From: Curvularia sp. ZM96
Lineage: Eukaryota; Ascomycota; Dothideomycetes; Pleosporales; Pleosporaceae
Reading direction: 5' to 3'
Assembly (NCBI GenBank): GCA_022457065.1
Contig: JAJGBQ010000003.1
Span: 4,712,001-4,776,000, forward strand
Length of the DNA stretch: 64,000 nt
The position numbers were made by a program, and so were the translations under genes. This document shows positions 45,612 through 56,500 of this stretch, in pieces; positions within the stretch are counted from its first letter, which is position 1, and each line of letters begins with the position of its first letter. The notes beneath the pieces were generated by a model. It was not told the origin of the DNA and made no database searches. It was given only the letters and a program-made list of their open reading frames with translations.

Positions 45612-46463
45612 TCATGCAATTGCGACCGCTTTGGAGCCGACACCGATGACTGACGAGGGAGGCGTAGGTGGTGCAATGTCAATCTCGGGAGCAACCCAGC
45701 CTTCTTGGCGTGCTATCCACATGACGAGGTTGATGTCAAAGTTCTCAAAGAAGACTTCGTCGAGGAAGCGTGCTTTGGCGCCGGCATAGGTATGGTATTC
45801 CTCTCGGATGACGTCAGCGTCGAGGCCCAGTATTCTGCGGAAGCAAGCAATGGTGCATCCAGTCCGGTGCTTTCCTTTATTGCAGTGGACAAGGATGGGG
45901 TGGTTTGAGCGATCCATGATGAGACGTAGAGCTCGTGCCATTTCACACGACTCGACGCGGACTTCGCCCTTATTGGCTCGGATATGAACGTGGAAGTGCT
46001 GTATGCCAGCGTCTTTCATGAAGGTCTGGAACTCAGGCGCGAGGGGCTCTGGCACGAGGGTCAAGATGGTCTTGATGCCGGCGTCTTTGATGAAGCCATA
46101 GTTCTTTTCGTCGGGGTAAGCGCTACGATAGATGCACCCAGGGAGAACCGCGCCGAAATTTGATGGAGGAATCAGGGGCTGTAGGCGCTCAGGGGATGAA
46201 TGGATGGAGAGGGCGGGGGTGAGGGTGCCATGGGAATCTGCGGTGCAATCCGAAGAGCATTCGTGGTCGCGAGGGTGTAGAATGTCCTTGAGGTCCTCGT
46301 GCGGTTTCTCGCTAGCATGGTGGATGAGCCCATCGCTTGCAGAGAGGCCAAGAGTGCGCACGAATTCCCTAATCTTCTCGTAGATGCTTTCCTCGTCGTC
46401 GTGGGTGCAACTCTGATCATAGCCAGCGGGCGGCGCCGGGCCATGTCCGTCTGATCTCGACAT
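45612..46463 (-). CDS. siw14: Siw14-type atypical dual-specificity phosphatase, 283 aa
   Basis: Single exon. The PFA-DSP phosphatase domain spans about 100-260. It starts with FGAVLPGCIYRSAYPDEKNYGFIKDAGIKTILTLVPE, then has HFHVHIRANKG, and the P-loop HCNKGKHRTGC with nucleophile Cys194 and Arg200 (C-x5-R). The basic KGKHR loop is the signature of Siw14, which cleaves the 5-beta-phosphate of inositol pyrophosphates rather than phosphotyrosine. Such enzymes tune phosphate and stress signalling. The N-terminal ~95 residues are acidic and His-rich, without a domain, and the last ~25 are Pro/Ser-rich. No membrane segment. Divergent from the DUF3984-like gene, 1.7 kb apart. Confidence 0.92.
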   Translation of the reverse strand: MSRSDGHGPAPPAGYDQSCTHDDEESIYEKIREFVRTLGLSASDGLIHHASEKPHEDLKDILHPRDHECSSDCTADSHGTLTPALSIHSSPERLQPLIPPSNFGAVLPGCIYRSAYPDEKNYGFIKDAGIKTILTLVPEPLAPEFQTFMKDAGIQHFHVHIRANKGEVRVESCEMARALRLIMDRSNHPILVHCNKGKHRTGCTIACFRRILGLDADVIREEYHTYAGAKARFLDEVFFENFDINLVMWIARQEGWVAPEIDIAPPTPPSSVIGVGSKAVAIA

Positions 46464-48188
46464 CGTAAGAGGGGTCGAGTTGCTGGTCTTTCGTGTGTAT
46501 TACGGTTGTGTCGAACCTTTTTAGCAACAAGCACAGCTTGTGCCTGGTGCGTTCACAATGGGGCGTCCCTTGTACAGCGGGAGCTGGTAGTGGCTGGCGT
46601 TGGAAGAGAGAGAGAGGTGCGAGGGTGTGCGTGGAGGCTTGTGAGATATGATATGTGCGAGAAATGGAGCAGAAGCTAGCGCAGACGGCCTTTGACGCGT
46701 CAGTAAATACGGCACATTGTGTTTGGGAGGTGTCGAGGTGCAGAACTATGGTTGCGCATCCGGCGAACCAAGCTTTGGTGGTGCTGAGGCAAATGGCAGG
46801 ACAGGCTTTGGCAATGCAACGCCGAAAGCTACTTACTTCGCGGCTATGGGCCTGTTACAGCACACATGTTGACGGCGTCTTGCGGTGATGCGAGGCGGCG
46901 AAGTTCATGGCGAGCAGGGAAGTGAATGGAGAGGACAGCGAGGGTGGTAGGGGCGTGCACAGAGGGGGAGGAGGTTATTTGTGCACTGATGCTCGGGGGC
47001 GGCGGTAGCGACAAGGACGTCAGCCGTAGTTCGCGGGGGGACGTGGGCAAGTAGTGTGATTATAATGAGCATCCGTTTGGTGTTGTGGAATAATTCGGGT
47101 GCTTCTAGCGCGCCATGAACGATTCGAGTAAGAAGCGTCGGATTTGGTCCGCTTGCCTGCTTGTGAATTTTGCAGGGTCTGCCCTGGCCGTGGACAAGGT
47201 ACGTCACTGCCCTGACTGCATCCTGCAAAGTGCCTGTAAGCAGCACCGCTGCGTGACGTTAATCATCTTGCAGCGTTGTTCCCGAACCTTCACTCGCCTT
47301 CGCTTTCCTCTTCCCACCCGCCATGCAAATCGTATGTCTCGGTGTCCGCAAGCCTCGCCCGTCCCCACTTCTGGCGTGGAGCCTTGACTAGCACAAAGCA
47401 GCAAGCCGCTTGGCAGTTACTGATCCGGCTGCATAATAGCTCGGCCTTTGGCGGCGTGTCTCAACACCGTCTCGGCTCCGGGCCCAGGCGACACGCCTGA
47501 TACTTTTCCTATCGCCGTTGGCTCCGTCATCGTTCGACCGAGACTACACAGACGAGTGGGTCGTGGCGCGTTAGTACGCCCAAGTGTACTGTCCTGTGGA
47601 ATCAAGCACCCGAAGGCCAAGTTGTGCGGAGCCCTCGGCGCACAATACTGGCCTACTAATATTGCAGTCAGCATGAAGCTTCACTGCCACTGCTAATTGC
47701 CGGCCTTGACCCCAGCGACATCATATTTTGCCTCCTCCACCAACTTGACCTTGTGCGTATGCCATCATCCTGCTGGATAGTACGAGTAGCCCAGCCGCCA
47801 ACCGCTACTACCACGCCAGGGTCCTCGTTCCAGGCCCTCTACATAGTGTTCTGGTATAGGCTTACTAGAAATGTAAGGTAGGTGTTGCGACGGCTAAAGG
47901 CTGGCCTGTCTAGCCATCTGGGCGTGCATACGATCGTCGACGTTGGTAGGTTTTGCCTCGAGATCTGCCCGCGTGTTGGTTTTGCTTTTTGCCCTCCTCA
48001 CCACTTTCACGTGCAAAGTGCAACGATCGCCCACTAAGCCGAAAATGACCTAAATCTCCCATCCCCAGAGTCTGTGCGCGGAATGTGTCGAACCTCGGTC
48101 ACTCCACCATCACGATAAACATTGGGACAGTGTAGGATATATTGGCAGCCCGCGTCTTGCTTCCCCCTTCTAATCCCCAGTAGTGCCA
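46464..48188. other. Divergent intergenic region siw14 / DUF3984-like gene
   Basis: 1.7 kb, GC-balanced, with many overlapping short frames (60-113 codons) on both strands and no domain. Presumably two promoters and leaders. Confidence 0.45.
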
Positions 48189-49526
48189 ATGGAGCCGTCA
48201 CGGTCAACCTCGCGATCGCGCCGGTCCTACCCGAACCTCCACAACCTCTCCATAGCCCCGCTCAGCGCCAAATACCCGCTCGATGCCTCTGTGCCACCCT
48301 CTCCCGATGAGCCAAGCACGCAAACACCTCGCACGTCGTACATAGCCCAGAAGTCAGCTCCTACTACGCCAGGCGTGCTGAGTCTCAGCCAAAGCCGGAG
48401 CAGCTCGAGACAACGCACCAGAAAGGCCTACGCATACGATAGCTACTTTGTCGATAGCAATTCTGATATCCGCGTGGCTGGTGACATACCAAAGGCAAAG
48501 AGCACGAGTGTGTTACATCCTGGGGTCAGCTTCATAGATGAAGCAGTGGGTATAGCCGACAGCAACAAGCAACGACATCACACAAGAAAAGGCACGGCGC
48601 CGCTCCCTCTGCGCTCACCGCCTATCAAATACCACACCAAGGAATCCAACCACGAATGGTTCCATCGCGCGGGCTTAGCCATTGCTGGTGAGACGAGAGA
48701 CAGCAAAGGCCAGGGCTGGCTTGTACGACGCGAAAGCTCCACGAGCCTCGTAGGCCAGGGCGACGAAGATGGCTCCCACCACCACGAGGACGGCCGCATG
48801 GCCCTGCTCTCCGGCGAACACGTCAACGAAGCAGACTACCCCTCGGCCTTCTTCTCGCCACGCATCTCACGCGCGGGAAGCCGGTTCCCTAGCCGCATGG
48901 GTTCACGCGTCCCCAGCGCGCGTCCGAGTCGGCGCGGCAGCAGAGTCGGAAGCAGAGTGGACATTATGACGAGTCTAGGCGGGCCCAAATCCGCCTCTGC
49001 GCGCCACAGCCTCGACATGTCGGAGCCCGACGACCGCTTCATCGAGCCGGACTTTATCGAAGCAGACGAAGACTCGGACGGCGACGAAGAAGAAGTTGCT
49101 CGTCTGGCGCGGGAACGCGGTTTCGGCCTCGGAGGCTGGATGGACAAGCTCATTGGCTGGACCCTCTTCTCCGTCGACGAAGACCGCGAAGTATCGGATT
49201 CGGAAGACGAAGACGACAACGATGACGACGCGGAGGGAGGAGTGTTGAGCCGTGCCAAGGGCCTCCGCGGCAACGACTTGAAACTCGATGATCTGACCAA
49301 GGAGGAACTCAAGCTGCGCCGCGAGGTAGAGGCTAAGCGCAGGAAACTCGAGAGAGAAGCCATTGTCGCGGCCTCGGCGGTCAAGAGTGCGACCCTCCAG
49401 AGTGAGGGGAGTAGACCCAGCACGGCTGAAGATGATGCAGATTATAGGCAGCGGGGGAATGAGGAGGCGGGCGGCTGGCAGGATGCTGCGTGGTTGCTTA
49501 GCGTGGCGTCCAAGGCTCTTTTCTAG
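48189..49526 (+). CDS. DUF3984-like fungal protein, 445 aa
   Basis: Single exon from ATG 48189 (MEPSRSTSRSRRSYPNLHNLS). The Arg/Ser-rich N-terminus with YPNLHNLSIAPLS, the KAYAYDSYFVDS segment, HPGVSFIDEAVG, and a C-terminal half with a short hydrophobic stretch GLGGWMDKLIGWTLFSV flanked by very acidic runs (EADEDSDGDEEE and DSEDEDDNDDDAEGG) fit the fungal-only DUF3984 family, as far as I can recall it. A Lys/Arg/Glu-rich helix (LKLRREVEAKRRKLEREA) and a final WQDAAWLLSVASKALF follow. A run of GSRV/SRRGSR repeats lies at about 237-256. Function unknown; the hydrophobic stretch is too short for a confident membrane helix. Confidence 0.8.
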   Translation: MEPSRSTSRSRRSYPNLHNLSIAPLSAKYPLDASVPPSPDEPSTQTPRTSYIAQKSAPTTPGVLSLSQSRSSSRQRTRKAYAYDSYFVDSNSDIRVAGDIPKAKSTSVLHPGVSFIDEAVGIADSNKQRHHTRKGTAPLPLRSPPIKYHTKESNHEWFHRAGLAIAGETRDSKGQGWLVRRESSTSLVGQGDEDGSHHHEDGRMALLSGEHVNEADYPSAFFSPRISRAGSRFPSRMGSRVPSARPSRRGSRVGSRVDIMTSLGGPKSASARHSLDMSEPDDRFIEPDFIEADEDSDGDEEEVARLARERGFGLGGWMDKLIGWTLFSVDEDREVSDSEDEDDNDDDAEGGVLSRAKGLRGNDLKLDDLTKEELKLRREVEAKRRKLEREAIVAASAVKSATLQSEGSRPSTAEDDADYRQRGNEEAGGWQDAAWLLSVASKALF

Positions 49527-49770
49527 ATTCGTGCCGCAGGGTGGAGTCATTTTACCATCTCCTTGCATCGTCCTTCAGCATTCTTCTTCAGCAGCATCCT
49601 TTATAAGGGAGACAGCAAAGCGTTTATACACACGGCGGGCATATCATCTCGGGGTTTGAAATTACGAAATCTATGCCAAAGAAGTGTTTATCGTGTGTTA
49701 TGCTGTGACACACGTAAAGAGAGCATCTTGGGCTCTCCTTCCCTCAATAGTCTATCAACTTTACTTTACT

Positions 49771-51970
49771 TCACACCCCATCCAGACACCACACAATCAC
49801 ATCCCCAACTCGCCTCGAATCATCATGGAAGTGCGAGTTGAACCCCCTCCAGCACTCCTGATACCGCGAACCCGCGAGATGCTCTTGCAAAGTCCCCTCT
49901 AGCTGCTCGAAAAAGATGAGGTGCTGCGGCCACTCGCGGCGATACTTGCGCTTGAACTTGGGATCCTGCCGCATCCAATGCTGGCTAGATCTGCTGCCCG
50001 TGTCGCGGACAGTGTCAACGTCTTCCATGTTGGCTTTGAGCCAGCCCACAGGGCCCGGGTGAATGTAGAACTCGTCCGCCTCGTCGAGATAGGTGGAGCG
50101 TTCTGCAAGCGGGACGTGGATAGGAGGCTCACATGTCAGGGCCCAAGCGGTAATTTCAGGGTAGACGAGATGGGAGCGCCAGGGTGTTGAGTGGCAAGGC
50201 ATTAGGAAGGCAGCTGTAGTGTTGGTGGTGGTAGTGTGAGTGCTATGGGACATGGTTGAGAGGGCATTGCGCGTTTCATGTTTATGGCGGATGTAGGCGA
50301 GTACATCGATGACGCCGCGTTGATGGACCTGGGACGCGTAACCGGCTAGGAGGATGTTTGCTACCAGGAGGAACAGAATGGTGGCTCGTCGCCATGCTGC
50401 AGCCTGGGCGGGCAGAAACTGGGACAATGGTCGCGCAGCTATGATGTGAAGAAACGGTAAGATGGGATAGAGGAAGCGGACTTCCTTGTGCGAGATGAGA
50501 CTCAGCGTCACTGTCATTGCAATTGAGGTCCATGATAGGCGGGTTAGTATACGGTGGCCTATGGCATGCTCATGTCGAGCCTGCAGCGTCTGCCACAAGC
50601 CGACTATGGCAAAGGGCAATGCGGTGGTGAGCAGCAGCGGCAAACCCTCGGTGAAATAGTAGTCAGCACGGTTCTTCCCGTAGAAGACGGCTAGAGATTG
50701 GGCAATGTTAAAATAGAGGAACCGAACGGGCGGAATGGTCCAGACCCCATAGTAAAGTCGGTCGGACACGACGGAGGCTAGGATGACAGCGCAGCTTGTA
50801 CCGTCAGTTCTATACCGGTCTGGTGACTTGTGATGCGTAGCAGCATATGTGGAGAGGATATGTGTGCATGGCTGCCGACGTACTACGAGGGCGAAGAGAA
50901 ATGTGCCGCGGATTGCAGCCAGGGTTAGACTTACCCACAGAGTAAGGTTTCGCGGACCAGCACATACCGCAGTCTCTGGGAGGCTTGCCATAGCGTTGGG
51001 ACGGCGACGGATATCCAGATGAGAGCATTGGTAGGCCGGAGAATACATGCAAGCGCAGCCAGTAGTAGTGACAGACGCAACCTGCACGAGGATGAGCCCA
51101 ACGCTTACGGACAAGGGGAAAAGAAGGAAAAAAGAAAGGAACAAAGGTCAAAGGATCGCCTTGGTGCCACGACTTACTCTGAAAGCGAGCCAAGAGGGGG
51201 ATGTGAGGGCTGCGCTTTAGCACTAGGATCCACTGTCCGGCTGTTTGTTGTACCCTGCCAAGGCCAGTAATAGATGGCAATGGATGTAAGGGTAGTCTCT
51301 AGGCAATTGGACAGGGTCCGGGTAGCGCAGAACCATTGCCAGGGGCTGCAGACGGACAGGGCAAGCTACGGGCGGAAGAAACGAGGGAACAAGTCAGACC
51401 AAGATAAGACGAGGGAAGGGGAATGGCAGGAACATGGGCGTACAGCAGCAAGGGCAGGACGGGTGCCACGACCGTAGACTTTTGCGGCGAGGCTCCATGT
51501 GTAGCAGTCGAGCAAAGCTGCGGAGACGGCCTGGGTAACTTTCGGCGCTACTAGGAGGACTTGTGTTTTAGCAGGTAAGCTCAACCCACCTGCTTGAGCG
51601 ACACGTGCCGCAACACGATAGACGGCTGCAAACAGGGCGGGATGCAGCGACGAGCGCAACTGTGCTGACCATTCCTGCTCTTATTGTGAGCCTGGGAATC
51701 GAGTAGGCAAGTCAATTGCAGGGCGTTTACCCAGGTAAGCCAGGCGTTGGAGGCAGGGCCAAAGGCCAGCTGCCAGGCCGGCTCGAGCGACTGGAAGAAC
51801 TCATCTGGCTGGAAAAAGGTGCGCAGGGTCAAAGCGTTTGCGAGGCGAAAGGCGAGCAGCAGAGCAAAAAGCGGCGGCAGCGAGTCACGATAGCTGGTAG
51901 GGAGGTGTCGTGGTGGAGCACGAGGCCCGCTCGGATTCGTGTCGGGTGCGGAGTCGGTGGTCGAAGGCAT
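49771..51970 (-). CDS. gpi10: GPI mannosyltransferase III (Gpi10/PIG-B), 609 aa
   Basis: Five exons, complement(join(49771..50794,50935..51081,51178..51365,51444..51674,51731..51970)); phases agree. Gpi10 adds the third mannose (alpha-1,2) to the GPI precursor in the ER lumen, so it supplies anchors for proteins such as Ecm33. GT22 features: the N-terminal lumenal motif TFFQPDEFFQSLEPAWQLAFG (catalytic acidic residue), LRSSLHPALFAAVYR, SPWQWFCATRTLSNCLETTLT, LACILRPTNALIW, VVSDRLYYGVWTIPPVRFLYFN, FYGKNRADYYFTEGLPLLLTTALP, and the SHKEVRFLYPILPFLHII box. Many hydrophobic helices match a polytopic enzyme. The fourth intron (140 nt) uses an unusual ACAAG acceptor after a CTGAC branch; it is the only choice found that restores CGCAVILASVVSDRL. 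The C-terminal domain is lumenal and ends CLDGV. A strong call. Confidence 0.9.
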
Positions 51971-53543
51971 TGGGCAATCAGAAGCGTCTCGGGCGAAGCG
52001 AAGGGCAGGCGAACGGAAGGAAGGGAGGTGAGGTGGCCGGTGTCCAGGGAACGATGGTGTGCCGGCGGGCTAGCGGGGCTTGGCGCAATGCAGAGGGCGG
52101 CGGCGCTGGGCGAGGATTGGGCCGTGGTTGTGTCGAGTGCAGAAAATTGAGGGCGAGAGCCTTACCGGATTAGGACTTTCACGATGATTGCTGAGGAGGC
52201 GGGCGGCGCCTAGACTGGGCTTCCTCTGGCCGGATCCCTTTTTGCAGCATGCACTACAGCGCGACTGTGCGCAGACAGCGGCCCGTGAGGGTCACGATGG
52301 ACGCTTGCTGACAGTACTGGACACATTGCTGCGGTTGCCGTGCAGGCGGTCTGGAGAAGGGCACCGGAAGCAGCAAGAGGGAGCGCGTCAGGACGAGAGA
52401 GAGGCAGCCAGACAGCAGAGGAGACGAGGCAGAGTGGACCACGCCGAGCGCGGCCGGAGCAGGAGCGATGGGCGGGTGTATTGCAAATTCCACAGACTAC
52501 TATGTAACACGCGAGGGCAGCATGGGGGGTGTTTTGGGCATAGTCGAGGCATGTAGGCAGCATGGCATGAGGGCGTGCTGTGTAGGTACGGATGGCGTGG
52601 CGGAGCGAGTGGGTGTGGTGGGCACAGGTGTGTGTAACCGCATGTACTCTACAGAAGCAAGCCCAACCCAGGCCAGTACCTGAGACGAGGGCGAGGGTAA
52701 ATCTGGGGAAGGGCGTGAGCGAGTGTCGTGGTGGCTCTTATCGCGCTTCAGTGTCTAATGCGGCCTGCTGCAGCAACCGTCGATGCCGAACCCCGCCCCT
52801 CAGCAGAAGGGCTTGTTGAGGGCGAGCCAGTGAACGCCTCGGCCCATGCACCATGGCCCATCTGCCCATACCCGCTGGCGTCACCTGCAGCCTAGCGCCA
52901 TGTGCGTGATAGCTGCGAGCCCTCGATGCCTCTCAGGACATGGCGGCCCTCAACAAGCTGCCCGCGCAGGCTGAAGCCCTTCTGGACGTACATGCCATTG
53001 CCCTCGCGCGCCTGCCCTTCACCCGCGCGTCCCTTTTCGGACGCTGCCATCCTCGCCGTGCTGCGCCTGCACCCACATCCACACCACTACCGCGCACCCA
53101 CACACCCACCCCCCCTGCCCTGGCCGGCCGCCGTCGCTGTCGGTCGATAGTGTCCCCACCGGTGTCGCCAGTGCACGCCCCCGGCCTGTCTCTCCCGCCT
53201 CTGAGCGTCATCCTTGAGCCCCGAAATACCTGCGACCATCACTTCCCCATCCGGAAAGCCCAACGGAGCCAGTCGTCTGCCTCTCAACTCAACCCATATC
53301 CACCCCTTCTCACCACCCGACAAACCCTCCCACCGCCACACGGTCCCTCACAATCCTCTCTCTGCGTGTCCGCCCCAATCTGTCACGCATCCCCCGACCA
53401 CGACGCACTGCAGCCCCGTCTCCGCCTGCTCGCCCGCCGCGCAATGAGACTATCCGCCCACGGCCTCCGCCTCGACACAGCGTGAAAAGTGCTGACATGG
53501 TTGCACGGCTGTCCGAATCCGCCTCCATCGACTTGTAGCTGCC
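51971..53543. other. Divergent intergenic region gpi10 / CaMKK-like kinase
   Basis: 1.57 kb, strongly GC-rich, becoming pyrimidine-rich (CCACC, CCCAC) from about 53,080, as in long fungal leaders. Open frames up to 181 codons (52,940-53,485) reflect this bias and have no domain, though they contain ATGs that could act as upstream ORFs for the kinase. Confidence 0.5.
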
Positions 53544-56500
53544 ATGGGACTCTCAAATGACGCCCTGAATCCCCATGGCATTGCGCTGGACCACGGCACG
53601 CCACAGTCACCCATGTGCGACTCGACCCCCAGCGACGACGCGCGCCCGCCCTCTGCGTCTGCACTCGACCACGCCGCTCCAGAGCAGCACACCCAGAACA
53701 CGCCATGCCCCAGGCCTCCTCTCACTCCTCCCGCAGCCCACCCTGGCGCTCAACAGGCCCACCTCGACGTCGACGAGAACGACTGCACCCCCCGCTCCGA
53801 GGTGCCTTCCGTACCAGACGCCCTCAACACGGCCCTCCTATCGCATGCACACACCGTCGACCCTGAGCCGTCCTACTTCTCCCCGCAGCCCCTCCGCATC
53901 TACTCGTCTCCCATTCCCCATTCGACGCCCACCTCGTCCAACCCTTCGCCCAGCACAAGCACACATGCCTCGCAGGCCTCCCTTGCTGCCAATCCAGACG
54001 ACGCTGCCGCTGCCACGGCTGCCCGCTCCTCAGCACCACCACCACCACAACAATACCCCGATCGCCCTGCGTTTATGCGAGACCTCTCGTCCGCATCTAC
54101 CGCCAGCAACACCACGGTCCGCGCAAACTCCGTAGACCCCATCTACCCTTACGCTGCTCCCCCTCGCCAGCGGGATGGGCCCGTCTATCCCAACCAGTCC
54201 TACGCTGCCCTTCACCTCCAAAAGTACCCCCAGCCCTATGTCCCGCCCATTGTGCGCTCGAGAAGCTCCCACCCTGCACACGCCGCTGCCAATTCGCTGT
54301 CCAGTCTAGGCGCCTTTGGCCTCACCTACGACCACTTCAGAGACATTATGGATTCGGGCCCACGCACCGTCGGCAACTCTCCCGTGAGCACGCCCGGCCT
54401 CTTCAACCCCGCCAACCGCCGCATGTCGCAGGACACGGATGCTACAGATGACGGCACCTACTCCACCCCCTGGCTGCACCACACCCACAGACAGGCCCCC
54501 AAGGAGACTCACATTGCCGATGTCCAGGCCGACCCCGTCTCTGGCCGCAAGATAGTCAACCAGTACGAGATCATCGATGAGCTCGGCCGTGGTGTCCACG
54601 GCAAGGTGAAACTGGGCAAGGACCTGGTGCACGGACGGTACGTCGCAATCAAGATTGTCGATCGATACTCCAAGCGCCGACGCTTGGGCAAGAACAACAG
54701 CCACGAAGACAAGATCAAGCGTGAGATAGCCATTCTCAAAAAGGCCCGCCACCCCAACATTGTCAGCTTGCTTGAAGTCATCGACGACCCGGCTAAGAAG
54801 AAGGTCTACATCGTACTCGAGCACGTGGAGCTGGGCGAGGTCAAATGGAGGACCGAGGGTGCAAAGGAAATCTGCCTCGTCGAATGGCGTCGCTTCAAGC
54901 GAGAGTCTCAAGGCGTCTTCGACAACGACAGTGCTGCTCGAGAAGACGAAAACATCATCCGCATAGCCCACCAAAAGCTCGCCCGCCAGCAACGTCGTGC
55001 TGCCAGAGCGGCCCATCTTCGCCGCAAGGAAGATGACTCGGACCTGGCTTGGAGTCTCGAAATGGGTATGGACTCTGAAGACGACTACTCGGAAAATGGC
55101 CGGGGCTCTCAGTCATCCAGCCATACCGAAGAGCTCCCGCGCAGCCAAGTTCACTTCCGCGAACGACAGCAGGACCCTGGAAGCTATCACGACGACCACA
55201 TGGAAACTGCTTTCCGTTCACCTGAGCCAAACAGAGACTCATGGGCCGCAGGGCTCGAAGGAACCATGTATGGTCCCTACGACTCTGACTTCACTCGAGG
55301 ACGTGCACCGAGCCTTGCTGATAGCTCTTCGTCTCGCGTGACCGACCCTGACGAGGAGATACCCGAGCACTTCAACTACGTTCCTCTTATGACCACCCAG
55401 GCTGCCTGGGAAGCCTTCAAAGACACCGTCTTGGGTATCGAGTATCTACACTACCAAAATGTCATCCACCGCGACATCAAGCCAGCCAACCTTCTTGTGA
55501 CCAGGGAGCATCGCATCAAGATATCAGACTTTGGTGTCTCCTACCTGGGACGACAAAAGACCGACGAGGCCAACGGCGATCAATCAGAGACTGAGCAGCA
55601 GGAAGCTGATGAAGCAATCGAACTAGCAAAGACGGTCGGCACCCCCGCCTTCTATGCCCCCGAGCTCTGCCGCACCGAGACTGATGCAGAAACGCCGTTG
55701 ATCGACGGTGGCATCGACATCTGGGCCCTTGGCGTCACGCTCTACTGCCTCATCTATGGCCGTGTGCCTTTCCACGACACCAACACTTTTACCTTGATGA
55801 AGGTCATCAGCGAAGACGAGCCCTACATACCTAGATACCGTCTGAAGCCTGTGGCGGAGCACTCTACCTCGCGACCAAGCTCCCATGGTCGAAACACTCA
55901 GCCAGTGAGCAGCAAGAGAGCTCCGCATGATCTCGAGTACGAGGAGGTGGATGAGAATCTGCGCGACCTCTTGCGACGCTTGCTGGTCAAGGATGCACGA
56001 CACCGCATCACGATACCAGAAATCAAGCGCCATCCATGGGTGCTATCTGGCATACCCAATCACATCTCTTGGGCCGAGGAAACCGATCCGAGCAGGTCCT
56101 TCGAAGGCAGGAAGATTCAGATTTCCAAAGAGGATGTCGACGAGGCCGTCGTTCCTATTGGCTTTGTCGACCGTCTCCGCTTTGCTGCCAAGAAGACATC
56201 CGACTTTGTCAAAGGCTTTACAACTCGCAGCTCGGGTTCGAGGCGTCGTGCTCAGAGCTCAGCGGCAAACCACGATACTCCCAACATCAGTGCAAACTCC
56301 TCGAGCAGCACCATTAGTCAGGACGCTCGGCCGCAAGAAGGCAGGCGTGGCAGTCTAGCACCCGGCGCCATCTTGGAGATTCTGACGCGCTCACGTGAGT
56401 CTGAGCATCCTCTTTCCCACAGCGTTACGGCCAGCCCGGAAGCAAGGGAGCGCTCGAAATACTTTGACAGCCCCAGTTCCCGGACCGCATCACCCGCACA

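Noticed and set aside
51552..51590. Possible intron in gpi10 at GTGGGTTGAG...ACAAG
   Set aside because: Read-through is in frame and gives a sensible GPI10 sequence (AGGLSLPAKTQVLLVAPK); the candidate intron would be under 35 nt.
52940..53485. 181-codon frame before the kinase gene
   Set aside because: Pro/His-rich translation of CCACC-biased leader DNA, in a different frame from the kinase; no domain.
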